Shown piece after piece: positions 1-5,094 of a stretch of DNA of 5,119 nt; the first letter of the stretch is position 1; the number at the start of each line of letters is the position of its first letter. The notes under the pieces are model-generated. The model saw nothing but the letters and a program-made list of their open reading frames with translations, was not told the DNA's origin and did not search any database. Position numbers and translations under genes: made by a program. The DNA lies in NCBI GenBank assembly GCA_021847855.1, contig JAJZOT010000152.1, positions 1 through 5,119 on the forward strand, in the 5' to 3' direction. This stretch comes from Thermoplasmata archaeon (lineage in GTDB: Archaea > Thermoplasmatota > Thermoplasmata > Thermoplasmatales > Thermoplasmataceae).

Positions 1-498
1 TTTATGCATAGGTACCACTCTCAACCTTCCTGTAAAGTTGTCCACAAGCTCCTTTCCGTCAAGGAGTCTGTCAAGTAAAATAGCCAGGGCTGAAACCTCG
101 CTTATGGGCTGATTTGTAACTGATACATTGTAATGACTCTTTTCAAAATAAGAGGGTGGAACTTTGCTTGCTCCAACCACAATGAGCATGTCATCATTCT
201 GAAAACATGCCTTGAGTTCCGGAATAACCTTATTCACTGGTTCACCGTACATTGTTAGATGTATTACTGATCCCTTAAACTCAGAAACGATCTTTTTCGG
301 ATCAATTCCAGATTCTATAGTGAAATCACCACCAAAATTTTTATTCACTTTTTTAATAGTTTCCTCCAGATTTTCATCTTTCTGATCGACAAGTATAGAT
401 GATGATCCGAATGCCCTGGCAGTAAGGGCAACGTGGGTTGTAATACGTTTGTCCCTGAATGGCCTGTGGTTTATCCGAAGAACCTGAATTGTGTGCAT
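1..498 (-). CDS. trm56: tRNA (cytidine(56)-2'-O)-methyltransferase aTrm56, 3' end beyond window
   Basis: This is an archaeal SPOUT-class enzyme that uses S-adenosylmethionine to methylate the 2'-OH of C56 in the T-loop of tRNAs. In most other archaea it is a stand-alone protein. I translated 166 codons by hand from the ATG at 498 to the window edge without meeting a stop. Family signatures are clear: DKRITTHVALTARAFG at residues 16-31, HLTMYG at 80-85, VVGASKVPPSYFE at 107-119, and the SPOUT-knot segment YNVSVTNQPISEV at 123-135 followed by LLDRLLDG. Family members are usually about 175-200 residues, so only the C-terminal tail is missing. The start lies 7 nt after the stop of the upstream ArsR-like gene and has no obvious Shine-Dalgarno site, so the two are probably one transcript. 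The identification is from remembered family motifs. Nothing looks degenerate. Confidence 0.93.
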   Translation of the reverse strand, partial: MHTIQVLRINHRPFRDKRITTHVALTARAFGSSSILVDQKDENLEETIKKVNKNFGGDFTIESGIDPKKIVSEFKGSVIHLTMYGEPVNKVIPELKACFQNDDMLIVVGASKVPPSYFEKSHYNVSVTNQPISEVSALAILLDRLLDGKELVDNFTGRLRVVPMHK

Positions 499-505
499 AT
501 TCTGT

Positions 506-1015
506 TTATTGTGTAATTCCGCTTACCATCACTATTTTGTATCCCTTTATCTGTAAAACGCTAGACCTTTTTACAATGCCACGTAAAAGGGTCTGTGAAA
601 CGTCCAGTCCTTCAGCGGCATCACCCATGAAAACACCCTCATCGCTTGTTATCATTTTCTGGATCCTATCCTCGTATTCAAGAAGTTTTGTTTCACTGAG
701 TGTGGTTGCGTATATTATATCTGCAAGTTCGTTCATTGAACCCATGAGATTGATCTGAACACTGGTGTAATAAGTGTGATAAGCTTTTTCAGGGCCATTT
801 TCACCCGTAATCCACTGACTTTCAATGAGTTTTATTTTGTCAAGATAAAGAAGTGCCCTTTTACCTTCTATGCCATATTTCTGCTCTATGGTTGGCATTG
901 TTATCCAGCTTGTGGAGAGGTCAATAAGCAATTTTCTTTTGGTATCGGTATCGGCCGCATGAAAAATTGAAACTAATTCTCCTACGTCATTAACAACTTT
1001 TATTCTACTGACCAT
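506..1015 (-). CDS. ArsR-like winged-helix transcriptional regulator (predicted)
   Basis: This 169-residue protein resembles an archaeal group annotated as ArsR-family regulators. Residues about 25-85 fit a winged helix: helices around TKRKLLIDLSTSW and TIEQKYGIEGKRALLYLDK, then a wing-like stretch containing EKAYHTYYTSVQ. Residues about 130-150 (DAAEGLDVSQTLLRGIVKRS) look like a second helix-turn-helix, followed by a short basic strand (residues 152-164). There is no cysteine, so ArsR-type thiolate metal sensing is not supported. It is the first gene of a minus-strand pair with aTrm56, 7 nt apart. I recall similar pairings in other archaea but could not check. A CTTATATC TATA element places the transcript start at or very near the ATG, so the message is probably leaderless. 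It may regulate tRNA modification or its own operon, or be a structural nucleic-acid-binding protein; the target is unknown. Confidence 0.8.
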   Translation of the reverse strand: MVSRIKVVNDVGELVSIFHAADTDTKRKLLIDLSTSWITMPTIEQKYGIEGKRALLYLDKIKLIESQWITGENGPEKAYHTYYTSVQINLMGSMNELADIIYATTLSETKLLEYEDRIQKMITSDEGVFMGDAAEGLDVSQTLLRGIVKRSSVLQIKGYKIVMVSGITQ

Positions 1016-1036
1016 CCAAACATGATTACAAGTTAA

Positions 1037-1044
1037 GATATAAG
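1037..1044 (-). promoter_or_regulatory. TATA box of the ArsR-like/trm56 operon
   Basis: The minus strand reads CTTATATC here. The first T of TTATAT (1043) is 28 nt upstream of the A of the ATG at 1015. That is the usual TATA-to-start-site distance in archaea, so the transcript should begin at the start codon. A second AT-rich element, TTTAAA at 1050-1055, would give a leader of about 11 nt instead. No Shine-Dalgarno motif precedes the ATG, which favours the leaderless reading. Confidence 0.5.
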
Positions 1045-1145
1045 AATTGTTTAAACGCTGTTAATTTTATTAGATTATATTTCTAAAAGGTCATATCCTG
1101 TTTTCCACGAGTTTTTTTTCACACCTGGTTTGAAGGGTGGACTGG

Positions 1146-1532
1146 TTATTTTTTCCGCTTTTTTATCTCATAGAGGAGCATTTTGTCATAATCCACAGTA
1201 GTCTTTATTTTTCTGCTTTTCAATATTTTGGCAATGGATTCAGTCACATCCTTTATATCCTCTGATAAAAGTCCCCTGAATATGATAATCTCCTTTCTAT
1301 CCATTGGAAAAACCATCTTGTATTTTGCCCCATCCTTGAGATATCCAATTGGCTTCTTATTCTTCCTTATCTCTTCCATATTCAGTTCAAGAGTAAGTTG
1401 ATCATACTGTATTTCTTCCTGATTCTGTTTTGTCTCCTTTACTATGGTTTCCCACATGTCAGGGAACGGCTTTTCAAGGTCCTTCCACTGCATATTGCTA
1501 TCAAAGTAGATATGTCCACTCCAATTCTTCAC
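1146..1532 (-). CDS. hypothetical basic protein, non-ATG start
   Basis: I do not recognise this protein. It has 128 residues from the GTG at 1532, or 131 from a TTG at 1541. No in-frame ATG lies upstream before the stop at 1590-1592. The N-terminus is aromatic-rich (KNWSGHIYFDS, then W and F residues), the middle is charged and mixed alpha/beta, and the C-terminus is strongly basic (ending KKRKK), which suggests nucleic-acid contact. There is no cysteine, no signal peptide and no membrane segment. I prefer GTG because a TTAATA element at 1554-1559 lies 27 nt before it, matching the spacing of other genes here. The gene stands alone, divergent from tRNA-Gln and 130 nt upstream of the ArsR-like gene. 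Codon use looks like its neighbours. It is probably a real lineage-restricted gene, given the uninterrupted frame and matching promoter. Confidence 0.65.
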   Translation of the reverse strand: MKNWSGHIYFDSNMQWKDLEKPFPDMWETIVKETKQNQEEIQYDQLTLELNMEEIRKNKKPIGYLKDGAKYKMVFPMDRKEIIIFRGLLSEDIKDVTESIAKILKSRKIKTTVDYDKMLLYEIKKRKK

Positions 1533-1553
1533 CCTTCTCAATTGTCCCGAAAC

Positions 1554-1559
1554 TATTAA
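1554..1559 (-). promoter_or_regulatory. TATA box of the hypothetical gene ending at 1146
   Basis: The minus strand reads TTAATA, preceded by the A-rich, BRE-like GAGAAAATC. The distance from its first T to the GTG at 1532 is 27 nt, so a transcript starting there would be leaderless. The same element would start transcription downstream of the alternative TTG at 1541, arguing against that start. Confidence 0.4.
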
Positions 1560-1639
1560 GATTTTCTCAATGTGTAACCTTTTCTTGTTTCAGTGCAAGG
1601 GCATGTCATCACAATCAATGGCATATCAAAGAGAAAGTG

Positions 1640-1645
1640 TTAAAA
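1640..1645 (+). promoter_or_regulatory. TATA box of tRNA-Gln
   Basis: TTAAAA sits after the purine-rich, BRE-like GAGAAAGTG. Its centre is about 27 nt before the first base of the mature tRNA at 1670. It is the only clear TATA element close upstream and should direct initiation within a base or two of the mature 5' end. Confidence 0.6.
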
Positions 1646-1669
1646 GTCTCCTTGCTATTTTGCCATTGA

Positions 1670-1742
1670 AGCCCTGTGGTGTAGTGGCCAAGCATAATGG
1701 GCTCTGGACCCGTCGACGGCAGTTCGAATCTGCCCGGGGCTA
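1670..1742 (+). tRNA. tRNA-Gln (anticodon CTG)
   Basis: A complete 73-nt cloverleaf can be drawn. The acceptor stem is 1670-1676 with 1735-1741 (AGCCCTG with CGGGGCT, one T-G pair) and the discriminator is A1742. The D-stem is 1679-1682 with 1692-1695. The anticodon stem is ATGGG at 1697-1701 with CCCGT at 1709-1713, and its loop CTCTGGA carries anticodon CTG at 1704-1706, which reads CAG. A 4-nt variable loop follows. The T-stem is GGCAG at 1718-1722 with CTGCC at 1730-1734, with loop TTCGAAT. There is no intron and the 3' CCA is not encoded. The first pair is A1-U72, typical of archaeal tRNA-Gln, which is charged with glutamate and then amidated by GatDE. The T-loop base C56 is the target of aTrm56, also encoded in this window. 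No strong T-run terminator follows. Confidence 0.95.
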
Positions 1743-1789
1743 TTATCAAAATACTGAGACATCCCGGTAAATATTAGTCGTGACATACT

Positions 1790-1796
1790 GATAAAA
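1790..1796 (+). promoter_or_regulatory. possible TATA box for the gene at 1833
   Basis: GATAAAA would place a transcript start near 1818, just before the purine-rich ribosome-binding site. An alternative AT-rich element, TAAATATTA at 1768-1776, would give a leader of about 35-40 nt. Neither is strong, and read-through from the tRNA is also possible because no terminator is visible between them. Confidence 0.3.
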
Positions 1797-1818
1797 TGCC
1801 GTGTAACCAAATACAAAA

Positions 1819-1825
1819 GAGGGAG
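1819..1825 (+). promoter_or_regulatory. ribosome-binding site of the gene at 1833
   Basis: GAGGGAG ends 7 nt before the ATG at 1833 and can pair with the 3' end of 16S rRNA. It fixes this ATG as the start and shows that, unlike several neighbours, this gene has a leadered mRNA. Confidence 0.5.
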
Positions 1826-1832
1826 ACAAAAA

Positions 1833-2312
1833 ATGGAAAACGACCACGAAGAAAAACCTGAATTAGCGTACTGTGAGATAACTGATGAGGAGATCCCAAG
1901 GGATCACCCATATTTTCTTTACGACTCCGAAATGAAACTTGCTGAGGCTGAAATGGGTCTTTCAATAGGCGAAGGAGTTAGGCTTCAGGCTACCAGAGAG
2001 TTGCTTGATATGCTTGACACTCTTTACAACATGATAAAAGATCCGGAAGCAGGTCTCCCTGATAACCAGAGAAAGGCACTGAATCATGCGGACGATGTAT
2101 GGCTGGATTTGAAGGAAAAGATGTCACAGGGAGATAAGAGAGCAGCACATTTATTGAGTAGCCATGCACATATAACACTGGCATTGGGACACCTTATTGC
2201 AGTAAGGAGAGATGAAAAATTTAGAGAATTAATCCCGGACTATTTGATAAAATACTTGGGAAAGTTGAGTACTTTCGTCTACAGAGAAGCCATAGGGCAT
2301 GTCATGCTGTGA
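1833..2312 (+). CDS. hypothetical acidic, mainly helical protein
   Basis: I do not recognise this 159-residue protein. It opens with an acidic tail (MENDHEEKPE), followed by a compact motif around CEITDEEIPRDHPYFLYD at residues 14-31. That motif recalls the start of a small zinc-binding module, but the protein has a single cysteine (Cys14), so no ordinary zinc site can form. From about residue 32 onward it appears almost wholly alpha-helical, with several amphipathic helices and a histidine-rich stretch near HLLSSHAHITLALGH. There is no signal peptide or clear membrane span, so it is probably cytosolic. The frame ends in two consecutive stops (TGA then TAG at 2310-2315). It lies 90 nt after tRNA-Gln and converges with the SDR-like gene, with only 13 nt between their stop codons. 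The Shine-Dalgarno site and long open frame make it a credible gene. Confidence 0.75.
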   Translation: MENDHEEKPELAYCEITDEEIPRDHPYFLYDSEMKLAEAEMGLSIGEGVRLQATRELLDMLDTLYNMIKDPEAGLPDNQRKALNHADDVWLDLKEKMSQGDKRAAHLLSSHAHITLALGHLIAVRRDEKFRELIPDYLIKYLGKLSTFVYREAIGHVML

Positions 2313-2325
2313 TAGATCCTGCTGG

Positions 2326-3174
2326 TCATTTAATGGTCTTTACAACTTCCTCAGCGTAATCTTTGAATCTGTGCGGTTCCTTGACAAATCTTGTTATCCA
2401 TGTTGTTTCCCGGTAATATTTCATGAGGTATCTTTCAATATCCTCCTCGTCAAAAATCCCTTTTTCTGCAAGTGCTGAAACGGTCCTTTTAACAAAGAAT
2501 CCACTCTCCGAAACACTCTTTTCTCCCTTACCCATTATATTTCTGATAACATTTATCATATCAGCAAATCTCAATTCCTCGGTGCTACAAAGGTCGATGG
2601 CGCCCATTGTCCCCTCTGATGCCTCAATAACCTTTATCGCATCCAGTATATGAATAGGAGCAATATTTCCACCATCAGGAAGATTTGGCAGGTTCTGGGA
2701 AGCAAGATCCACAAGCTTGCGGGTAAACTGATCCCCTTCCCCGTAAACTGGAGAAAGTCTGACATTAAGATGGTTTTTGACTGTGGCTGCATTGTCCTCT
2801 TCAATTCCCTTGATTCTGAAAAGCTCCAATTTGCCATAGTGTACATTTATGAACGACAGGTTGACTATTCTCTGATTTGTGTCATATTTCTTAACTGCGG
2901 CAACAACATTTTTCATTCCATTGACATGGGCATCAAAAAGCTTTTCCCTTTCACCTTTCCAGATCCCCACTGCATAGTAGATCGTATCATAATCTTTCAC
3001 TGCAGCCATTACTTTTTCCCCATCGAGAACGTCCCCTTCGATCCAACTGATGTTTTTAGCTTTCAATTCAGGTACTTCATGCCTTGCATAATAGGCTACA
3101 GAATCAGCATTTATGTTCAGTGCTATGTTTTTGCCCATATAGCCCGAACCCAATACTATCGCTTTCACACACAT
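2326..3174 (-). CDS. atypical SDR: NAD(P)-binding epimerase/dehydratase-like protein
   Basis: This 282-residue protein has the fold and length of atypical short-chain dehydrogenases related to nucleotide-sugar epimerases and NDUFA9-like proteins. The N-terminal Rossmann motif is VLGSGYMGKN, with glycines at 9, 11 and 14 (GxGxxG). GDVLD at 47-51 and NVRLSPVYGEGD at 137-148 match conserved extended-SDR segments, as does PIHILDA at 173-179. The catalytic Tyr of the YxxxK motif is absent: Lys122 in LELFRIKGIEE is preceded at the Tyr position by Leu118. It may therefore bind NAD(P) without standard SDR catalysis, or use other residues. The ATG at 3174 is the longest start; the GTG two codons later (3168) begins directly at KAIVLGSG and fits the promoter spacing better. 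It is divergent from the thiolase-fold operon across a 96-nt shared promoter region. The substrate is unknown. Confidence 0.82.
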   Translation of the reverse strand: MCVKAIVLGSGYMGKNIALNINADSVAYYARHEVPELKAKNISWIEGDVLDGEKVMAAVKDYDTIYYAVGIWKGEREKLFDAHVNGMKNVVAAVKKYDTNQRIVNLSFINVHYGKLELFRIKGIEEDNAATVKNHLNVRLSPVYGEGDQFTRKLVDLASQNLPNLPDGGNIAPIHILDAIKVIEASEGTMGAIDLCSTEELRFADMINVIRNIMGKGEKSVSESGFFVKRTVSALAEKGIFDEEDIERYLMKYYRETTWITRFVKEPHRFKDYAEEVVKTIK

Positions 3175-3189
3175 TAAACGCTATTTTCG

Positions 3190-3202
3190 ATATTAAATTT
3201 CG
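3190..3202 (-). promoter_or_regulatory. BRE/TATA promoter of the SDR-like gene
   Basis: The minus strand reads CGAAA followed by TTTAATAT, close to the archaeal BRE plus TATA consensus. The first T of TTAATA (3196) is 28 nt before the GTG at 3168, whereas transcription from here would begin inside the upstream ATG codon region (3172-3174). The site thus favours a leaderless GTG start. Confidence 0.6.
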
Positions 3203-3229
3203 TGTATGACAACCTTTATCATTAAACTG

Positions 3230-3242
3230 CGAAATATATTAA
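3230..3242 (+). promoter_or_regulatory. BRE/TATA promoter of the thiolase-fold/DUF35 operon
   Basis: CGAAA followed by TATATTAA mirrors the promoter of the divergent SDR-like gene. With normal spacing the transcript would start at about 3262-3267. That gives either a very short leader to the ATG at 3271 or a leaderless start at the in-frame TTG at 3262. Confidence 0.55.
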
Positions 3243-3270
3243 TTCTACAGGCAATTATAGTTTGATTTAC

Positions 3271-4533
3271 ATGAAACACAAGGGCAAGGATGTCTACATG
3301 GTTTCCGGAGGCGTGACGAAATTCGCCAAAGCTACACCGGATATGGATTTCAGGCTGCGCGTGAAAAAAGCATTCGATTATTCCTTAAAGGATGCAAATC
3401 TCACGCTGCATGACATAGATGGATCTGTTGCGTCATATTTCGCAGATCATTTCCAGAGACAGCTAATGTCCGGAATCATGGTTCAGGATTACCTGGGTCT
3501 AACTCCGAAACCTAGCAAAAGGGTTGAAGGTGGAGGTGCCACCGGTGGACTGGCATTTCAGACCGGTTTCGAAGAAATTGCGTCCGGAAGAATGGATGTT
3601 TGTGCAGTATATGGCTTTGAGACCATGTCTCACGTGAACACATGGAAAGGAAATGAGTTCATTGCACTGGCAAGTGATACAAATTTCGATTATCCAGTGG
3701 GAGGGTTTTATACAGGATATTATGCAATGATGGCCAACAGGCATATGCATGAGTTCGGCACGACTGTAGAGCAACTCGCAAAGGTCTCAGTCAAGAACCA
3801 CGGAAATGCCCTGCATAACCCATATTCTCAGAGTCCCATGAAAATAACAGTGGAAGACGTGAGAAATTCGCCAATGGTTGCCACACCACTTACCAGACTG
3901 GATGTCTGCACCATGTCTGATGGGGCTGCTGTTGCAATCCTTGCATCAGAAGAGAAAGCATTTGAAATTTCGGATCATCCAGTGAAGGTCGCCTCAATCG
4001 GTACGGGAACCGATACCATGAGGCTCTCAGATCGACCATTTGGGAAAGTTCCGCTCCTTCCTAACGAAAAGGAATCTGATTATAAAAATCTCAAATACCC
4101 GGGAATTCACTCGTTCAGGGCCGGAAGAACCGCCGCCAAAGAGGCATATGAAGGAGCAGGAATAACGGACCCACTGGAACAGCTTGACCTTGTAGAACTC
4201 CATGATGCCTATACGTCGTCGGAGGTTCAGACATACGAAGATCTGGGTCTGTGTAAATACGGAGAAGGAGGTAAGTTCATAGAAGAGGGGAAATCAGATC
4301 TTCATGGCAAGGTCCCTGTGAACCCATCCGGTGGACTTCTTGCCTCCGGACATCCAGTGGGTGCTACTGGCATAATGCAGGCAGTGTTTATGTTCTGGCA
4401 ACTGCAGCATACTGTGAAGAAACATTTCCATGACGATGCGCTTCAGGTTAAGAATGCAAAACGTGGCCTTATTCACAGCCATGCAGGCACTGGCACATAT
4501 GTAACAGTTTCAATTATGGAGGCGGTAAAATGA
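3271..4533 (+). CDS. SCP-x-type thiolase-fold protein lacking both catalytic cysteines
   Basis: This 420-residue protein aligns along its whole length with archaeal SCP-x-like thiolases (acetyl-CoA acetyltransferase, COG0183). Landmarks are SGGVTKFAK at 12-20, RVEGGGATGG at 84-93, DVCTMSDGAA at 211-220, VELHDAYTSSEVQTYEDLG at 308-326, NPSGGLLASGHPVGATG at 351-367 and IHSHAGTGT at 401-409. Active-site histidines 311, 361 and 402 are kept. The nucleophile position (RVExACASG in true thiolases) is Gly89, codon GGT at 3535-3537, and the Cys of CGHPVGATG is Ser359, codon TCC at 4345-4347. Thiolytic or Claisen chemistry through a Cys acyl-enzyme is therefore not expected. Candidates are an aldolase-type or acyl-CoA-binding role, as in Cys-less thiolase-like Ltp2 proteins that work with a DUF35 partner. 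It overlaps the DUF35 gene by 4 nt. ATG 3271 is preferred over TTG 3262. Automatic annotation would probably read acetyl-CoA acetyltransferase. Confidence 0.9.
   Translation: MKHKGKDVYMVSGGVTKFAKATPDMDFRLRVKKAFDYSLKDANLTLHDIDGSVASYFADHFQRQLMSGIMVQDYLGLTPKPSKRVEGGGATGGLAFQTGFEEIASGRMDVCAVYGFETMSHVNTWKGNEFIALASDTNFDYPVGGFYTGYYAMMANRHMHEFGTTVEQLAKVSVKNHGNALHNPYSQSPMKITVEDVRNSPMVATPLTRLDVCTMSDGAAVAILASEEKAFEISDHPVKVASIGTGTDTMRLSDRPFGKVPLLPNEKESDYKNLKYPGIHSFRAGRTAAKEAYEGAGITDPLEQLDLVELHDAYTSSEVQTYEDLGLCKYGEGGKFIEEGKSDLHGKVPVNPSGGLLASGHPVGATGIMQAVFMFWQLQHTVKKHFHDDALQVKNAKRGLIHSHAGTGTYVTVSIMEAVK
4518..4522 (+). promoter_or_regulatory. Shine-Dalgarno site of the DUF35 gene
   Basis: GGAGG lies inside the last codons of the thiolase-fold gene, 7 nt before the ATG at 4530. 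It is the strongest ribosome-binding site in the window. It supports the overlapping ATGA start over the later ATG at 4554, and suggests coupled translation of the two partners. Confidence 0.75.
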
Positions 4534-5030
4534 CGCTCAACCCAAACGCGAAAATGGAAGAGACGCAAAAGGGAACAGAAGTCTACAATGTTGACCCTTT
4601 GATTGTAAAATCTCATTATGAAATAGATTATATTCACAGCTATGCACAGGATTCTGAATTCTTCAGGGCTCTGGGCAAGAAGAAAATAATGGGAAGTAAA
4701 TGCAAGAACAAAGACTGTGGATATGTTTATGCAACACCAAGGGGTCATTGCATGATGTGTGGTTCAGAAACAGAATGGCATGAGCTTCCCAACCGTGGAA
4801 AGGTACATGCTTTCACTACATGCTATTTTGGAAGTGAGGAATTCCTTCCGGAAACTCCATTCCACCTTGTGATGGTGGAATTTGAGGGCGTAGATTCCCT
4901 GTTCATGGCGAGACTCATCGGAGCAGATGAAGAAGACCTGCACATCGGAATGCCTGTAAGGGCTAAATTCAGGAGAAATCTCAGATTCAGCCCGACAGAT
5001 GTCTACTTCGTGCCTGAAGTCACCAAATAA
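4530..5030 (+). CDS. DUF35 zinc-ribbon/OB-fold protein, partner of the thiolase-fold protein
   Basis: This is a 166-residue member of the DUF35 (OB-fold, acyl-CoA-associated) family, which bridges or completes thiolase-fold enzymes and helps bind CoA substrates. An N-terminal extension of about 50 residues contains the helical region IDYIHSYAQDSEFFRALGKKK, which in the family packs on the partner. The rubredoxin-like zinc ribbon has Cys58, Cys63, Cys74 and Cys77 (CKNKDCG...RGHCMMCG); the first knuckle is CX4C instead of the common CX2C. The OB-fold covers about residues 88-160, with GKVHAFTTCYF, FHLVMVEFEG and the family-typical IGMPVRAKF at 139-147. Its ATG overlaps the thiolase-fold stop codon (ATGA), so the proteins are probably made in equal amounts and form a complex. 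HMG-CoA synthase, which often accompanies this pair in archaea, is not visible here. A short T-rich stretch (TTTTCT at 5031) follows the stop. Confidence 0.92.
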   Translation: MTLNPNAKMEETQKGTEVYNVDPLIVKSHYEIDYIHSYAQDSEFFRALGKKKIMGSKCKNKDCGYVYATPRGHCMMCGSETEWHELPNRGKVHAFTTCYFGSEEFLPETPFHLVMVEFEGVDSLFMARLIGADEEDLHIGMPVRAKFRRNLRFSPTDVYFVPEVTK

Positions 5031-5064
5031 TTTTCTAAAAAAATACTTAAACCACAACTACATT

Positions 5065-5072
5065 TTTATAAT
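5065..5072 (+). promoter_or_regulatory. TATA box of the gene starting at 5095
   Basis: TTTATAAT lies in the gap after the DUF35 gene. The first T of TTATAA (5066) is 29 nt before the ATG at 5095, so this looks like a separate promoter giving a leaderless transcript. It marks the likely right boundary of the thiolase-fold/DUF35 operon. Confidence 0.5.
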
Positions 5073-5094
5073 ATTTACGGAAACGATCCAGATT

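Noticed and set aside
459..758. A 99-residue plus-strand frame across the trm56/ArsR-like junction
   Set aside because: It is antisense to two well-supported coding regions and its sequence is low-complexity Ser/Ile/Leu.
1111..1120. A run of eight T residues on the plus strand as a terminator
   Set aside because: The flanking genes are on the minus strand, where this is an A-run, and no plus-strand gene ends here. The only nearby hairpin (CACC with GGTG, 1122-1140) is too weak to support a call.
1570..1770. A 66-residue plus-strand frame running through the tRNA region
   Set aside because: It reads straight through the tRNA-Gln cloverleaf, so the frame is accidental; no Shine-Dalgarno site precedes it.
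1751..1793. ATACTGA repeated at 1751-1757 and 1786-1792, as an operator or attachment site
   Set aside because: Seven bases in AT-rich DNA can recur by chance, there is no symmetry, and no integrase or mobile gene lies near tRNA-Gln in the window.
2650..3177. A 175-residue plus-strand open frame opposite the SDR-like gene
   Set aside because: It lies antisense to a clearly conserved gene, its translation resembles no protein and is rich in Cys, Ile and Phe as expected for a shadow frame, and it has no promoter or ribosome site.
3271..5030. The thiolase-fold/DUF35 pair as the first step of the mevalonate pathway
   Set aside because: The gene arrangement is suggestive, but both catalytic cysteines are missing and no HMG-CoA synthase is visible, so acetoacetyl-CoA synthesis is not supported.
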